Shown here in pieces: positions 1 to 8,280 of a stretch of 64,000 nucleotides of DNA; positions within the stretch are counted from its first letter, which is position 1; each line of letters opens with the position of its first letter. A program made the translations under genes and the position numbers. The stretch spans positions 1 to 64,000 of the forward strand of contig CABJAB010000001.1 of the NCBI GenBank assembly GCA_902363445.1, read 5' to 3'. Source of the stretch: Lachnospiraceae bacterium. GTDB taxonomy: Bacteria > Bacillota > Clostridia > Lachnospirales > Lachnospiraceae. Below the pieces are notes generated by a model, which worked only from the letters and a program-made list of their open reading frames with translations, ran no database searches and was not told the origin of the DNA.

Positions 1-114
1 TTTCGTATGCCCCATTTTTTGCGGGGTAAAAATCATGTTTTGTCCTTTATTTATCACAGTTTCTAGGTACTATGACATGTATGCGCAGGGCGGTGTTACA
101 TATACGCCCTTTAT

Positions 115-321
115 GAACGCCTAAAGGCGTTCCCTTTCTTCCTGTGTCTGATCCGTTCTTAACGCTCACGAGCCTTGTAAGACTCGTGGCTAAACGGAAC
201 AGCCCCAGTCAGAAACCTTATTTTCGGTCTGATAGTCCATGCTTATTCATGCTATCAAAATGAAAATACATCTTTTCTATGCTTACTCAAGCGTGTGATT
301 GACCCTAGCGTGCTTAATCAC
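115..321. other. Chain of short hairpins at the left edge (possible transfer origin or structured leader)
   Basis: Several inverted repeats follow one another: GAACGCC/GGCGTTC (115-132, loop taaa), CCGTT/AACGG (153-157 with 193-197) enclosing CACGAG/CTCGTG (167-172 with 183-188), GATAG/CTATC (231-235 with 252-256) and GTGATT/AATCAC (295-300 with 316-321). No reading frame with a ribosome binding site covers bases 1-452. Chains like this are typical of transfer origins or structured leaders of mobile DNA. Which one applies cannot be decided because the left neighbour lies outside the window. Confidence 0.35.
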
Positions 322-373
322 CCTATCTAATACGATAATAACGCCATTAGAATTACTTGTCAAGAAGTTTTGA

Positions 374-402
374 TTGACTTTTTAATAAATATTAAGTATG
401 AT
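374..402 (+). promoter_or_regulatory. Sigma-A promoter of the first XRE gene
   Basis: TTGACT (374-379) and TATGAT (397-402) are separated by 17 bp, close to the vegetative consensus. The predicted transcript starts about 45 bases before the ATG at 453. Confidence 0.7.
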
Positions 403-452
403 ATGCTTATAAACACCGAGAAAAGCAACGAAAGGAGCGGTTATACTAAGTT

Positions 453-1124
453 ATGGAACATTACGAAAAGAAAATCAGTTTCTTAGGAGAGAATATACAG
501 ACCATAAGAAAACACAGAGGAATGAAACAACAGGAACTTGCGGATAAAATCGGTATCAATATGCAGAGCCTTTCCAAGATTGAACGGGGTGTGAATTATC
601 CTACCTTTGACACATTAGAAAAGATAATGGACGTGCTGGGAGTAACGCCCAATGAATTATTATCAGGAGAATGGAAGTATATTGACCACACCGAACCATA
701 TATCATGGATATTATCAAACGGGAACAGGACTTCAATGTTTCCTTAGATTATCTGTCTGAAAATGAATTTTTCAATGATGAAAAAGAATGCAGATTTTAC
801 ATGGAAACCAAACTCATACAGTATATCCATAACTACATTACCAATGAGGTTACGGAGTTAGAAGAACTTATGGAAATCAAGCAGTTGATACAACGTCAAA
901 AAATAGAACGCATGATGAAAGTACATAAGGAAATGCGAGGGTTAGACCGATACAGAGAACAGCCCAAAGAGTATAAATACCATGACCCTTATGATGACTG
1001 GATATTCCGTCAACTTGCGGACATAGACAGCAGAAATAACATTCCCGACACTTCGCCACAGTTAGATTTTGATGAAACGGACTATGAAGATTATCTGAAA
1101 GAGAAATGGAACAGAGGTCTTTAA
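453..1124 (+). CDS. XRE-family transcriptional regulator
   Basis: This 223-residue protein has a Cro/CI-type helix-turn-helix at about residues 11-68, with the usual QQELADKIG and IERGVNYPT segments for recognition and dimer contacts. The remaining 150 residues are charged and mainly helical, and I do not recognise a ligand or peptidase domain in them. A GAAAGGAG ribosome site lies upstream of the ATG, and a consensus promoter at 374-402 precedes it. The gene stands alone, ends in a strong terminator, and is followed by a second XRE gene. Repressors of this type normally control mobile-element genes, but the target cannot be read from this sequence. Confidence 0.8.
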   Translation: MEHYEKKISFLGENIQTIRKHRGMKQQELADKIGINMQSLSKIERGVNYPTFDTLEKIMDVLGVTPNELLSGEWKYIDHTEPYIMDIIKREQDFNVSLDYLSENEFFNDEKECRFYMETKLIQYIHNYITNEVTELEELMEIKQLIQRQKIERMMKVHKEMRGLDRYREQPKEYKYHDPYDDWIFRQLADIDSRNNIPDTSPQLDFDETDYEDYLKEKWNRGL

Positions 1125-1154
1125 TTTTCCTCTTGAATGAAAGATACAGCAAAC

Positions 1155-1217
1155 AAAAAGCCCAGTAAAGAGTGCAAAGCACCACCAATGGTGGCAAGGC
1201 TCTTGACAGGGCTTTTT
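1155..1217 (+). terminator. Rho-independent terminator after the XRE gene
   Basis: AAAAAGCCC at 1155-1163 pairs with GGGCTTTTT at 1209-1217, with further pairing (AAGAG/CTCTT and an inner ACCACCA/TGGTGG stem) inside. The plus-strand side ends in a T-run. The A-run on the other side allows it to work in both directions. Confidence 0.7.
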
Positions 1218-1306
1218 CTTTTCTGTGGTTGGTAATCAAGAGGAAGAAAGAAAAAGTGTGTATTTTTCAAGACAGAAAAATGTCAAGGGGGGTGTGCTGA
1301 TTTTTG

Positions 1307-1335
1307 TTGTGGCGGATATATGGAACTGTTATAAT
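1307..1335 (+). promoter_or_regulatory. Promoter of the membrane-anchored XRE gene
   Basis: TTGTGG (1307-1312) and TATAAT (1330-1335) are 17 bp apart. The transcript would carry a leader of about 150 bases before the ATG at 1494. I see no gene in 1218-1493; the 62-codon frame there has no convincing ribosome site. Confidence 0.5.
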
Positions 1336-1493
1336 ATGGATATGTTTAAATTACGTTATAAGCAAGAATATTCTGCTGATTTGTCAAAAAACATCATTGC
1401 AACTGCCAGTTGACATATTTCCATATCTAAATGGTGGCTATGCAACTGATAATATTGCTAAAATTACACCATGAAAGAAAGGAGTGTTAGCTA

Positions 1494-2108
1494 ATGAATA
1501 TGGCAGACAGAATACAATATTTAAGGAAATCAAAAGGAATATCACAAGAGGAACTTGCGGATAAAGTTGGAGTTTCAAGGCAGGCTGTTTCCAAATGGGA
1601 AAGTGAACAAAGTACGCCTGACTTAGAAAAAATAATTATAATGAGTGATTTTTTTGGAGTAACAACTGACTATATCCTAAAGGGAATTGAACCAGTAGCA
1701 GACAAAGAACAAAAAAATAAAGAGCTTACGAGTAAGGTACTTTATATATCATCAACAGCTTTTGTTGCTATTGGGCTGTTTTGTGCATTTGGTAATTGGT
1801 ATGCAGAACAAACAATGGAAGCAGTTTGGGGTTCAATGATTATTCAAGCTATAGGGATTGTTGGATATTTTATAGCGAGAATACTATCGGAAGAAAAATC
1901 CCCCTTTTATGTAAATTGGCTTAATATAATCGGAGTTGCTTTTATGCCTATTTCTATGATTACAGGATATATTTCAGGATTGGTTTTCAAACTAGAAGGG
2001 TGGATTGCACCTTATCCGATAGGAATATTTCATACTTTAGTTTTCGTGTTAGTATTCTTTGTAGTTGTGATTGCAAGCTATATTATTCTAAAGAAACAAA
2101 CAAAATAG
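1494..2108 (+). CDS. XRE-family regulator with a membrane domain
   Basis: The 204-residue protein starts with a Cro/CI helix-turn-helix (about residues 6-60; motifs SQEELADKVGVS and AVSKWE). Four hydrophobic segments follow (about 83-100, 113-130, 141-160 and 178-198). This fusion of a DNA-binding head to a small membrane domain is common in Firmicutes, where the membrane part probably senses an envelope signal or ion. The start is fixed by AAAGGAG nine bases upstream of the ATG. A terminator follows. It belongs to the accessory left block, but its targets are unknown. Confidence 0.8.
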   Translation: MNMADRIQYLRKSKGISQEELADKVGVSRQAVSKWESEQSTPDLEKIIIMSDFFGVTTDYILKGIEPVADKEQKNKELTSKVLYISSTAFVAIGLFCAFGNWYAEQTMEAVWGSMIIQAIGIVGYFIARILSEEKSPFYVNWLNIIGVAFMPISMITGYISGLVFKLEGWIAPYPIGIFHTLVFVLVFFVVVIASYIILKKQTK

Positions 2109-2128
2109 TGATTACCTTTATTTTGCAA

Positions 2129-2199
2129 AAGCAGTTAGTCTTAGGATTGACTGCTTATTAATAAAAGACACCACTTCAATGTGTCAATGGTGTCTTTTT
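2129..2199 (+). terminator. Tandem terminator hairpins
   Basis: A first stem AAGCAGT/ACTGCTT (2129-2135 with 2150-2156) is followed by a stronger one, AAAAGACACC/GGTGTCTTTT (2163-2172 with 2189-2198), ending in a T-run. The A-run on the left side makes it potentially bidirectional. Confidence 0.7.
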
Positions 2200-2567
2200 A
2201 GTGCTATTTTATCGTCATATCAAGGCTCGTTCAATCGTGGTATATTCGTGGTAAAATGAGTGTTTTTCTATACTTCGAAATGCTTGAAAGTGTAATATTT
2301 ATAGGGATAATCAAAAATCAGATATAAAGTTTTATTAAAATTTTTGATAATATAAGCAATATAAGAAATGCAGGTAATCTTAGAGATCACCTGCCATCAA
2401 AAATAATCTGTATTAAAATGATATTACTCAAACTCGGCAAGTTCATTGGTGCTTCTAAACACTTTTGTTTAGCTTTTGTGCTTTTTATGTCTACTTTTTA
2501 CTTCATTTACACATATTATTTTGACTTGCTAATTTTTTGTTGCCAATATGTTGCCAGTAATTATTTA
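2200..2567. other. Gene-free junction with a hairpin and a degenerate att-like sequence
   Basis: No gene is visible in these 368 bases. They hold a near-perfect hairpin (GCAGGTAATCT with AGATCACCTGC, 2370-2394, one mismatch). About 30 bases on, around 2426-2440, is a sequence containing ACTCAAACTC, which matches 10 of the 15 positions of the guaA attachment core seen at 13103 and 25137. It lies 130-140 bp before the first cargo gene, as 13103 does for element 2, so it may be the old left end of element 1. This is inference from position and partial identity. Confidence 0.35.
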
Positions 2568-4961
2568 CTATATCATGTTACTATACGGAAATGTTTTAAT
2601 ATAATTCTCCATATATTTAAAATCAGGTATACCATCAGCTTTAACGGGAAGCTTTATGATTAAATGAGGCATGGTTTTATTTGCTTGTCTTCCATAACTA
2701 AAACGATACTTATTTTCTTCTATAACGGTACAGCAAAAAAGCTTGGCATATATAGACATGTCATATTTAGGTATCAACAAATATAAATCTCTCCCACTAT
2801 AAAAATTTCTCCGTTGAACAAAAGTCGATAAAACGCTCCCCCCTCCAGCACACGTTATTAAACCAGCTTGTTGTGGCTCATATCCTTTCATAATTTCTAC
2901 ACGACCGACAACTCCATTATCATTTTCTGTACGAGCAACGAAGTTAACTGTGGAATCTTCATTCCATTTCTCTACAATCTGACAATTTATCAACTCTAAA
3001 TTAATTCCATACTTTACCGTAAATAAATCACTAATAGCAAACTCTTTCCATTTTTCAACATCAAGTGTAATTGAAATATTATTAATTTCAAATTTTGGCT
3101 TAAGGTCAGTTATCTGATGACAAATCAGATGTGCCACATGATTGTTAATTATACGCTGAAATTTAGATTCAGTGAGCTTACTATAATCTGTCTTCATATA
3201 TGCTTCACATAACCATTCATCGGAATATGATACACATTGACGTGCAGATAGACCGTCTTTAACATCTCTATTTCGATATAGGCTAAGCCACTCTCGCTCA
3301 ATTTTTTCCCACTTGTTAAAAGCATCTACTCTTCCAAGTTTTTTGCGCTTCACAAAGCCATCGTCTTTACAATATCCAAAAAAAGTTTCTTGCTCACTAT
3401 CATGGGGAGTATGAGCTTCCCATACCATAATACAGACATTTGTTCCTGTAGGATAAAAAATATCATCTGGCATCGAAAACACTGCTTTAAGTGTATTTTT
3501 CTTAAAAAGTCTTTCCCGAACATCTTTAAATTTCGTTCCGATTGCGCAGCTCATCGGAACAACCACAACACCAATACCACCAGGTACTAATATTTCAAGT
3601 AGATGCTCGACAAATTCTAATTCAACAACATCAGTCTGGGAATATGGCGGATTAATTAAACCAATATTGATGTTCTTAGCCTTTAATTCCTTAACAACCT
3701 CTTTTTTAAAACAGTCGCCAAAATAAATATTAGATTTACCGTCTTTGCGTATAATCATATTTGCAATGGCAAGTGTATAGAGCTCATCATCAAACTCAAC
3801 ACCATACAAACCATTTTTTCTTATATTCTCTGCTTCTTCAGGATTTGCTTCTTTAAACATTTTGCTCATAGCTGTAACAAGAAACGAACCTGATCCGCAA
3901 CATATATCTACAACACGGCTATTTTTATTGACACCTGCAAGGCCACACATAAATTCTGTTAGATGTTGAGGTGTAAGCACTATACCAAGGCCATTTCCAT
4001 CCCCACCTGAATATTTAATGAATTCATGATAAAATACACCGAGCGCATCTATAGTATTATCTGCATAATCCATCATAGGCTTAATCTTCATTTCTAATTC
4101 TTCAATATACCAAGTAATAGATTTTTTATGCCCAAGGGGAATAGATGAAAATTTAGAGTTATCCAATAAATTTTTAAATGCTTGCTTTATGTATGTAATA
4201 CGGTTGTTTTTGATTCCACTATCTTTCAGCACATTTTCAATGGCAATCTGAATGTTCTGTATAACGCTACCAAAAGATGGTAACGAAACATAACTTTTTG
4301 CAAAATCTTCATCATTCAGAGCAATCAAAATTCCCGCAATGAATATGGGTTTATGCCGTTCTGTCATTTTAATTTCACGTAGATAATCATGCATATCAAT
4401 AGCTGTATTTCTAATTTCATCAAGAGAATATGCTTTTTGAAGCTTATTTCCTTTAATGAGTTCTATATAATTTTTAGGTTCCAAAATAATATCCCTAGCC
4501 TTACATAACTCGGTGTAATTTTCTTGTCCTTTTATCCAATAAAAAGTGCTAACACGCATAGTTTCCTTCTTAGTTCCACTAATTGCAAGTGCAACTACAT
4601 TGTACTCTTCTTTCAGAAATTTAGAATAGTAAAGTACACCATCAACAGCATAATCTCGTGGATGGTCACATTTTTCAGATACATGTTTCTTTACTGAATT
4701 CTTACACTCAATAATAATAATTGTACTAATATCATCATTAAAGGTGATTACATACTCTGGTTTTGCCTTCCCATTACCTCCTAATGAATAATCATTAAGG
4801 GCGCAATCTTTTGGTTTACCACCTGCTTTTTTCAATAATCGTTCAATTTTATCCACATCAGAAATATCGCCTTGTGGGAAAACATATCCAAAATCATTTT
4901 TGCCCAAAACACATTTCATTTCTTGCATTGTCAAACTTTCAGTATATTGTTCTATAGCCAT
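2568..4961 (-). CDS. Single-chain restriction-modification enzyme (type IIG-like)
   Basis: The 797-residue protein seems to combine three activities. Residues 65-90 hold a PD-(D/E)xK nuclease signature (PE at 68-69, then ECK at 85-87), as in HsdR N-terminal domains. Residues 300-560 form an N6-adenine methyltransferase with motif I DICCGSGSF (352-360) and catalytic NPPY (437-440). The last 180 residues resemble a type I specificity-subunit recognition domain. One chain can therefore recognise, methylate and cut DNA. An AGGAG ribosome site precedes the ATG. It follows a small XRE gene by 25 bp in the same operon, next to a SymE-like gene read the other way. The cutting activity is inferred; a pure methyltransferase is the alternative. 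Confidence 0.75.
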   Translation of the reverse strand: MAIEQYTESLTMQEMKCVLGKNDFGYVFPQGDISDVDKIERLLKKAGGKPKDCALNDYSLGGNGKAKPEYVITFNDDISTIIIIECKNSVKKHVSEKCDHPRDYAVDGVLYYSKFLKEEYNVVALAISGTKKETMRVSTFYWIKGQENYTELCKARDIILEPKNYIELIKGNKLQKAYSLDEIRNTAIDMHDYLREIKMTERHKPIFIAGILIALNDEDFAKSYVSLPSFGSVIQNIQIAIENVLKDSGIKNNRITYIKQAFKNLLDNSKFSSIPLGHKKSITWYIEELEMKIKPMMDYADNTIDALGVFYHEFIKYSGGDGNGLGIVLTPQHLTEFMCGLAGVNKNSRVVDICCGSGSFLVTAMSKMFKEANPEEAENIRKNGLYGVEFDDELYTLAIANMIIRKDGKSNIYFGDCFKKEVVKELKAKNINIGLINPPYSQTDVVELEFVEHLLEILVPGGIGVVVVPMSCAIGTKFKDVRERLFKKNTLKAVFSMPDDIFYPTGTNVCIMVWEAHTPHDSEQETFFGYCKDDGFVKRKKLGRVDAFNKWEKIEREWLSLYRNRDVKDGLSARQCVSYSDEWLCEAYMKTDYSKLTESKFQRIINNHVAHLICHQITDLKPKFEINNISITLDVEKWKEFAISDLFTVKYGINLELINCQIVEKWNEDSTVNFVARTENDNGVVGRVEIMKGYEPQQAGLITCAGGGSVLSTFVQRRNFYSGRDLYLLIPKYDMSIYAKLFCCTVIEENKYRFSYGRQANKTMPHLIIKLPVKADGIPDFKYMENYIKTFPYSNMI

Positions 4962-4986
4962 AATTTTTTTCTCCTACTCTAGGTTA

Positions 4987-5199
4987 TTATATAGTTTTCC
5001 CGCTATCCCTCAAAGTAAATATCCCATCATAATCACAATCCAGCACCTCCGCAATATCCCTCAATTCTTTCTCCGAGAAATTATCACGAGCCAGCTTATT
5101 ACTCAAATTGTTTCCATTCGTTCCGATCTTCTCTGCCAATTCCTTTATTGTCATATCTCTTTCCAAGAGTATTGTTCTAATTTTTTTAGCCATTCCCAT
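4987..5199 (-). CDS. Small XRE regulator of the restriction-modification gene
   Basis: This 70-residue protein is almost entirely a helix-turn-helix domain (IKELAEKIGTNGNNLSNKL at about 18-36). It resembles the controller proteins placed in front of restriction-modification genes. GGAGG precedes its ATG by a good distance, it has its own promoter (5228-5256), and the enzyme gene begins 25 bp after its stop. It probably delays or limits expression of the nuclease after entry into a new host. It could also act on the divergent SymE-like gene through the palindrome at 5328-5337. Both roles are inferred from position. Confidence 0.7.
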   Translation of the reverse strand: MGMAKKIRTILLERDMTIKELAEKIGTNGNNLSNKLARDNFSEKELRDIAEVLDCDYDGIFTLRDSGKTI

Positions 5200-5227
5200 T
5201 GTGTAATCCTCCGTTCATATACCTTAA

Positions 5228-5256
5228 ATTATACACTGAAACATATGAATTTACAA
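5228..5256 (-). promoter_or_regulatory. Promoter of the XRE/restriction-modification operon
   Basis: On the minus strand TTGTAA (5256-5251) and TATAAT (5233-5228) are 17 bp apart. The start point would be about 20 bases before the ATG at 5199. Confidence 0.65.
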
Positions 5257-5295
5257 TGAAAAATGATGTTTACTACATTATAGTGACGAATCCTA

Positions 5296-5337
5296 TTGAC
5301 ATTATCTACTTAAAGATGTATTATCATACTTATAAGT
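5296..5337 (+). promoter_or_regulatory. Consensus promoter and palindromic operator of the SymE-like gene
   Basis: TTGACA (5296-5301), a 17-bp spacer and TATTAT (5319-5324) form a near-ideal promoter. The perfect palindrome ACTTATAAGT (5328-5337) covers the expected start point and is a likely repressor site. The same ten bases occur in the control region of the restriction operon of element 2 (15833-15842). Confidence 0.65.
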
Positions 5338-5378
5338 GTCATACGGTATATTTAAGTGAATTTATAGGAGGTCACAAT

Positions 5379-5948
5379 ATGGAACAAGATTTAAACAAGT
5401 ACATAGTCAATGAGTTTTGCAAACTGCAAACCGATACAGAGCAAAGAAGTTTCATTGAGAACTCTCGTTTTCTTATGATGTCAAATGACTTTGATTTTGA
5501 GAATTACTATTCAAACAAGGCACTTAGGAGAACTGATTTTTATTCTATTGCAGATATGTTATATCAACTCAACAATTTTTGGATGTTATCTACTTTCATT
5601 CATCAAAACAGACACTTTCTTTTTAACGAGGTCAAAGACATTACAAGCGGAAGCGGATTACCGGATTTTTCTGTTCCTTGTAAGCTAGGACAGGAAACTA
5701 TGCTTTCAAGAGTATTCAAAGTAATGAATAACCATTCTCTAAATGAGAATATCCTTTCTGAAAATTCTCCTGATTACCAAATCAACACACACAAATTAAG
5801 AATCTATTCCACTACCCTCCGAAGCAATCAGCCTGTACCGCAAATAATTATACAAGGTAAATGGGTAGAGAAGTGGGGTTTCTCCATTGGCTGTAGTGTC
5901 CATATTGAATGCTATCAAAACAAACTTGTAATCCTGATAGACGAATAA
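5379..5948 (+). CDS. SymE-like toxin-domain protein
   Basis: The 189-residue protein starts at the ATG that follows ATAGGAGGT. An upstream in-frame extension has no ribosome site and is rejected. Residues 139-189 match the SymE family (AbrB-like fold): a short basic strand, then P-QIIIQGKWVEKWGF, a glycine turn, and a final LVILIDE strand. SymE of Escherichia coli is an SOS-induced toxin next to the hsd restriction genes. Here too the gene adjoins a restriction-modification operon, divergently. The first 135 residues are not recognised and are longer than in classical SymE, so the target and toxicity are open. Confidence 0.6.
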   Translation: MEQDLNKYIVNEFCKLQTDTEQRSFIENSRFLMMSNDFDFENYYSNKALRRTDFYSIADMLYQLNNFWMLSTFIHQNRHFLFNEVKDITSGSGLPDFSVPCKLGQETMLSRVFKVMNNHSLNENILSENSPDYQINTHKLRIYSTTLRSNQPVPQIIIQGKWVEKWGFSIGCSVHIECYQNKLVILIDE

Positions 5949-6024
5949 TACTTACGAACCCATTTAATCCCTGGAAAACAAACTCTGGAGGCAGCTTTAC
6001 GCTCTCCCAGATTTTTTTCTCTAT

Positions 6025-6363
6025 TTAACTGTTATATCTGTTAAATTCTCTGATTAATGCTTCTGCCGTTGCCTGATTGTATCCTAAGTCCAGATACTGT
6101 TGTAATAACATATCGTGAGAACTTTTAACCATATCATCTTCTATATCGCAATACTTCTGCATTTCCCCTGACAAAGCCATAGAAACATATTCTATCGGAT
6201 TTTCATCTAACAGCTTCCATATCTTACTTTGAGAATGTTGTGTCAGCCGGAGCCGGGATTCCACTTCCTCACATTTTAACCTTAGCATATTACCATCTTT
6301 ATAATACACTTCCACATAACCGTTATCCATATTGTATTCACATTTTAAAATATTATCTTTCAT
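6025..6363 (-). CDS. Small accessory protein of the mobilization module (DUF6061-like)
   Basis: The 112-residue protein begins with an EYNMDNGYVEVYYKDG segment that recalls the DUF6061 family of short accessory proteins in Firmicute mobile elements; this is a recollection, not a search result. The second half is helical. Its start overlaps the end of the relaxase gene by 11 bp, so the two are translationally coupled. No function is known. It ends a minus-strand operon facing the SymE-like gene. Confidence 0.6.
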   Translation of the reverse strand: MKDNILKCEYNMDNGYVEVYYKDGNMLRLKCEEVESRLRLTQHSQSKIWKLLDENPIEYVSMALSGEMQKYCDIEDDMVKSSHDMLLQQYLDLGYNQATAEALIREFNRYNS

Positions 6364-7771
6364 TTCTGTACTTCTCCTTTTCCTGTCTTGGCAAATCTAA
6401 GAATGTCAAATTTTTCTCTTTTGCTTCCCGTTCATATCGCCTTATCTTATCTCTGATACTTTCCGGTTTTGGCTGCTTTAATCCGTTATTTTCTTTCCAT
6501 TCCTCTAGCTCTTTTTGATATTGCCGTACTGCCTTTTCACACTGTCCATACACCTTTATAAAGGACTGTATATTTTTATATCCATATCGGTTAACTGCCT
6601 TAGCCATATAAGATTTCAGATCGGACACTCTGTTTTGTGCTATTCCAATCTGCCTTTCCACTTCTTTTCGCTCCTTAGATTTGAATATTCCCTTTAGATC
6701 ACCAGACTGCCGTAACAAATCCGGCAACTCCTTCTCTTCAATCTGCCTGATGATCCGCACCTGTTTATCCAAGTCTTGTTTAATCCCTTGCATTTTACGA
6801 AACTCTGTAATGTCAACAGTAATCTTTGGTTGAGGCGGCAGCTTTCGTTTACATAGCAGATTCATTAATATCACTCTGGCCCGCATAATAATCTGTAAAA
6901 ACAATCCGGGATTTCTTCCATTCACCGCTATGGACTGCCCTACCTTTTTTGATATTTCTGCCTTCTTTATTTCTTTAATGTCTGCTTCCGGCACGCCCTC
7001 CACCAGAGCCACATCTACCGCTTGATTCCATTCTTTTCTGGCCTGATTATCCGCTATTATTTCAGCAGCTTTGGGATTGTTCTTTCCAATCTTTTTCATC
7101 GGAAGATAAACACCGGACTTATCAAAAACCTGTAACTGCTCTAATGGATTCTTTATGTAAAGGTTAATTAAATCTGTATACCTTTTCTTTTCATTTTCTA
7201 AAAATATATCACTTTTAAAATGAGATATTTTATTAGAAAACAATCTCCTTTCATAGACCTCCCCTTTGGCAATTATAGTACAACCACTTCTCATATTCCC
7301 TTGCTCATCTAATAGCTCTTTCTTTGTCCTTACATGCTTTCCATGTTCATCATAAAACATATTTCTGCTTGCAATTTCTATATCAGGTTCCTCCAGCATT
7401 GTCCTCTCACTGAAAATCAAATGAATATGATAATTTGTTTTCTTTTTATTATGATGGAGAGCTGCCACACACTCAACACCATGTGTTTCCTTGAAGCTGT
7501 CTGTAAAGGTTTTCAATACCCAATCCGGTTCAAAGTTTACATATGATTCAGGAAGCGCAATAATTAATTCTCTAGCCTCTATGCACTTCCCTTCTGTACC
7601 ACTTTTTAGAAATTCCCGCTGATTTTCCTTTGCAAGCATATCCCAAAATTTCATCGGAGCCGTATCATAAACTGCATACAAATTTTCCTGTCTGGCATGA
7701 CTTGATATGTAGTCAATCCTACCTTTTACGTTCGTAATCTTTTGTATCTGCACAAAAGAATGTCTTGGCAT
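6353..7771 (-). CDS. MobP-type relaxase of element 1
   Basis: This DNA-nicking relaxase would start transfer by cutting at the transfer origin and staying bound to the 5' end. Residues 1-125 hold the catalytic core: the RIDYIS segment (Y21 is the candidate nucleophile) and the metal-binding NYHIHLIF (H115, H117). The C-terminal half is a basic coiled coil of about 150 residues, typical for contacts with the relaxosome or coupling protein. The ATG at 7771 is preferred over an upstream TTG because AAGGAAG lies just upstream. The 472-residue length is usual for the family. A hairpin-rich candidate transfer origin lies directly upstream. Confidence 0.8.
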   Translation of the reverse strand: MPRHSFVQIQKITNVKGRIDYISSHARQENLYAVYDTAPMKFWDMLAKENQREFLKSGTEGKCIEARELIIALPESYVNFEPDWVLKTFTDSFKETHGVECVAALHHNKKKTNYHIHLIFSERTMLEEPDIEIASRNMFYDEHGKHVRTKKELLDEQGNMRSGCTIIAKGEVYERRLFSNKISHFKSDIFLENEKKRYTDLINLYIKNPLEQLQVFDKSGVYLPMKKIGKNNPKAAEIIADNQARKEWNQAVDVALVEGVPEADIKEIKKAEISKKVGQSIAVNGRNPGLFLQIIMRARVILMNLLCKRKLPPQPKITVDITEFRKMQGIKQDLDKQVRIIRQIEEKELPDLLRQSGDLKGIFKSKERKEVERQIGIAQNRVSDLKSYMAKAVNRYGYKNIQSFIKVYGQCEKAVRQYQKELEEWKENNGLKQPKPESIRDKIRRYEREAKEKNLTFLDLPRQEKEKYRNER

Positions 7772-7800
7772 ATACCGCTTCCTTTCTTCTTGCAAATATG

Positions 7801-7919
7801 AATATACGATTTATGTTTTTTACTATGTCCGTTACCGGACTATATGGGCAGCTTTGCTGCCTGAAGCTCGATACAATCGCGAAATTCCCGTTGCATAAAC
7901 CGTAGGTTTGTGCAATGGG
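7801..7919. other. Candidate transfer origin of element 1
   Basis: The gap upstream of the relaxase gene holds three hairpins: GTCCG/CGGAC, GGCAGC/GCTGCC, and a long imperfect stem at 7887-7919 in which CCC-TTGCA-AAAC pairs with GGTTT-TGCAA-GGG. Transfer origins usually lie just upstream of relaxase genes and contain such repeats. The nick site itself is not recognised. Confidence 0.45.
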
Positions 7920-7956
7920 TGTATTTCACTCTCAAACGCCGAGGGCTTTTAAAAAG

Positions 7957-8160
7957 CTATCGTTTTGCCTTCTCGAATGCCAATATAATATGTCGTACCG
8001 TTCTATCCTCCCACCCGGCAAGCCATATTAACGTATTTTCTTCCTGCTCGGTTAGTTCCGCTTTCCCTAGCACTTGGTTAAGCAAATCTATTTTTCTTTT
8101 CTCTGCCGCATAAAATACATCATTTACATTTCTGCTTCCTTTTTTCGGCTGTCTAATCAT
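7957..8160 (-). CDS. Small protein of unknown function in the mobilization module
   Basis: The 67-residue reading begins at the ATG preceded by GGAAGGAGA, not at the ATG twelve codons upstream. The sequence is charged and helical, and ends in a segment rich in W, R and H (IWLAGWEDRTVRHIILAF). I do not recognise a family. It lies between the relaxase and the RecA-fold ATPase on the same strand, so a role in mobilization or replication control is plausible. Confidence 0.55.
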   Translation of the reverse strand: MIRQPKKGSRNVNDVFYAAEKRKIDLLNQVLGKAELTEQEENTLIWLAGWEDRTVRHIILAFEKAKR

Positions 8161-8280
8161 CTCGTTAATCTCCTTCCGAAAGTAAGAACGCAACATTGTA
8201 TTTCTTTATAAATTGCACTGTTATGTTTGCAGACCTAACCTTGCAATTACGAAAGACTTACATTGTTGCGTTCTTGAATT

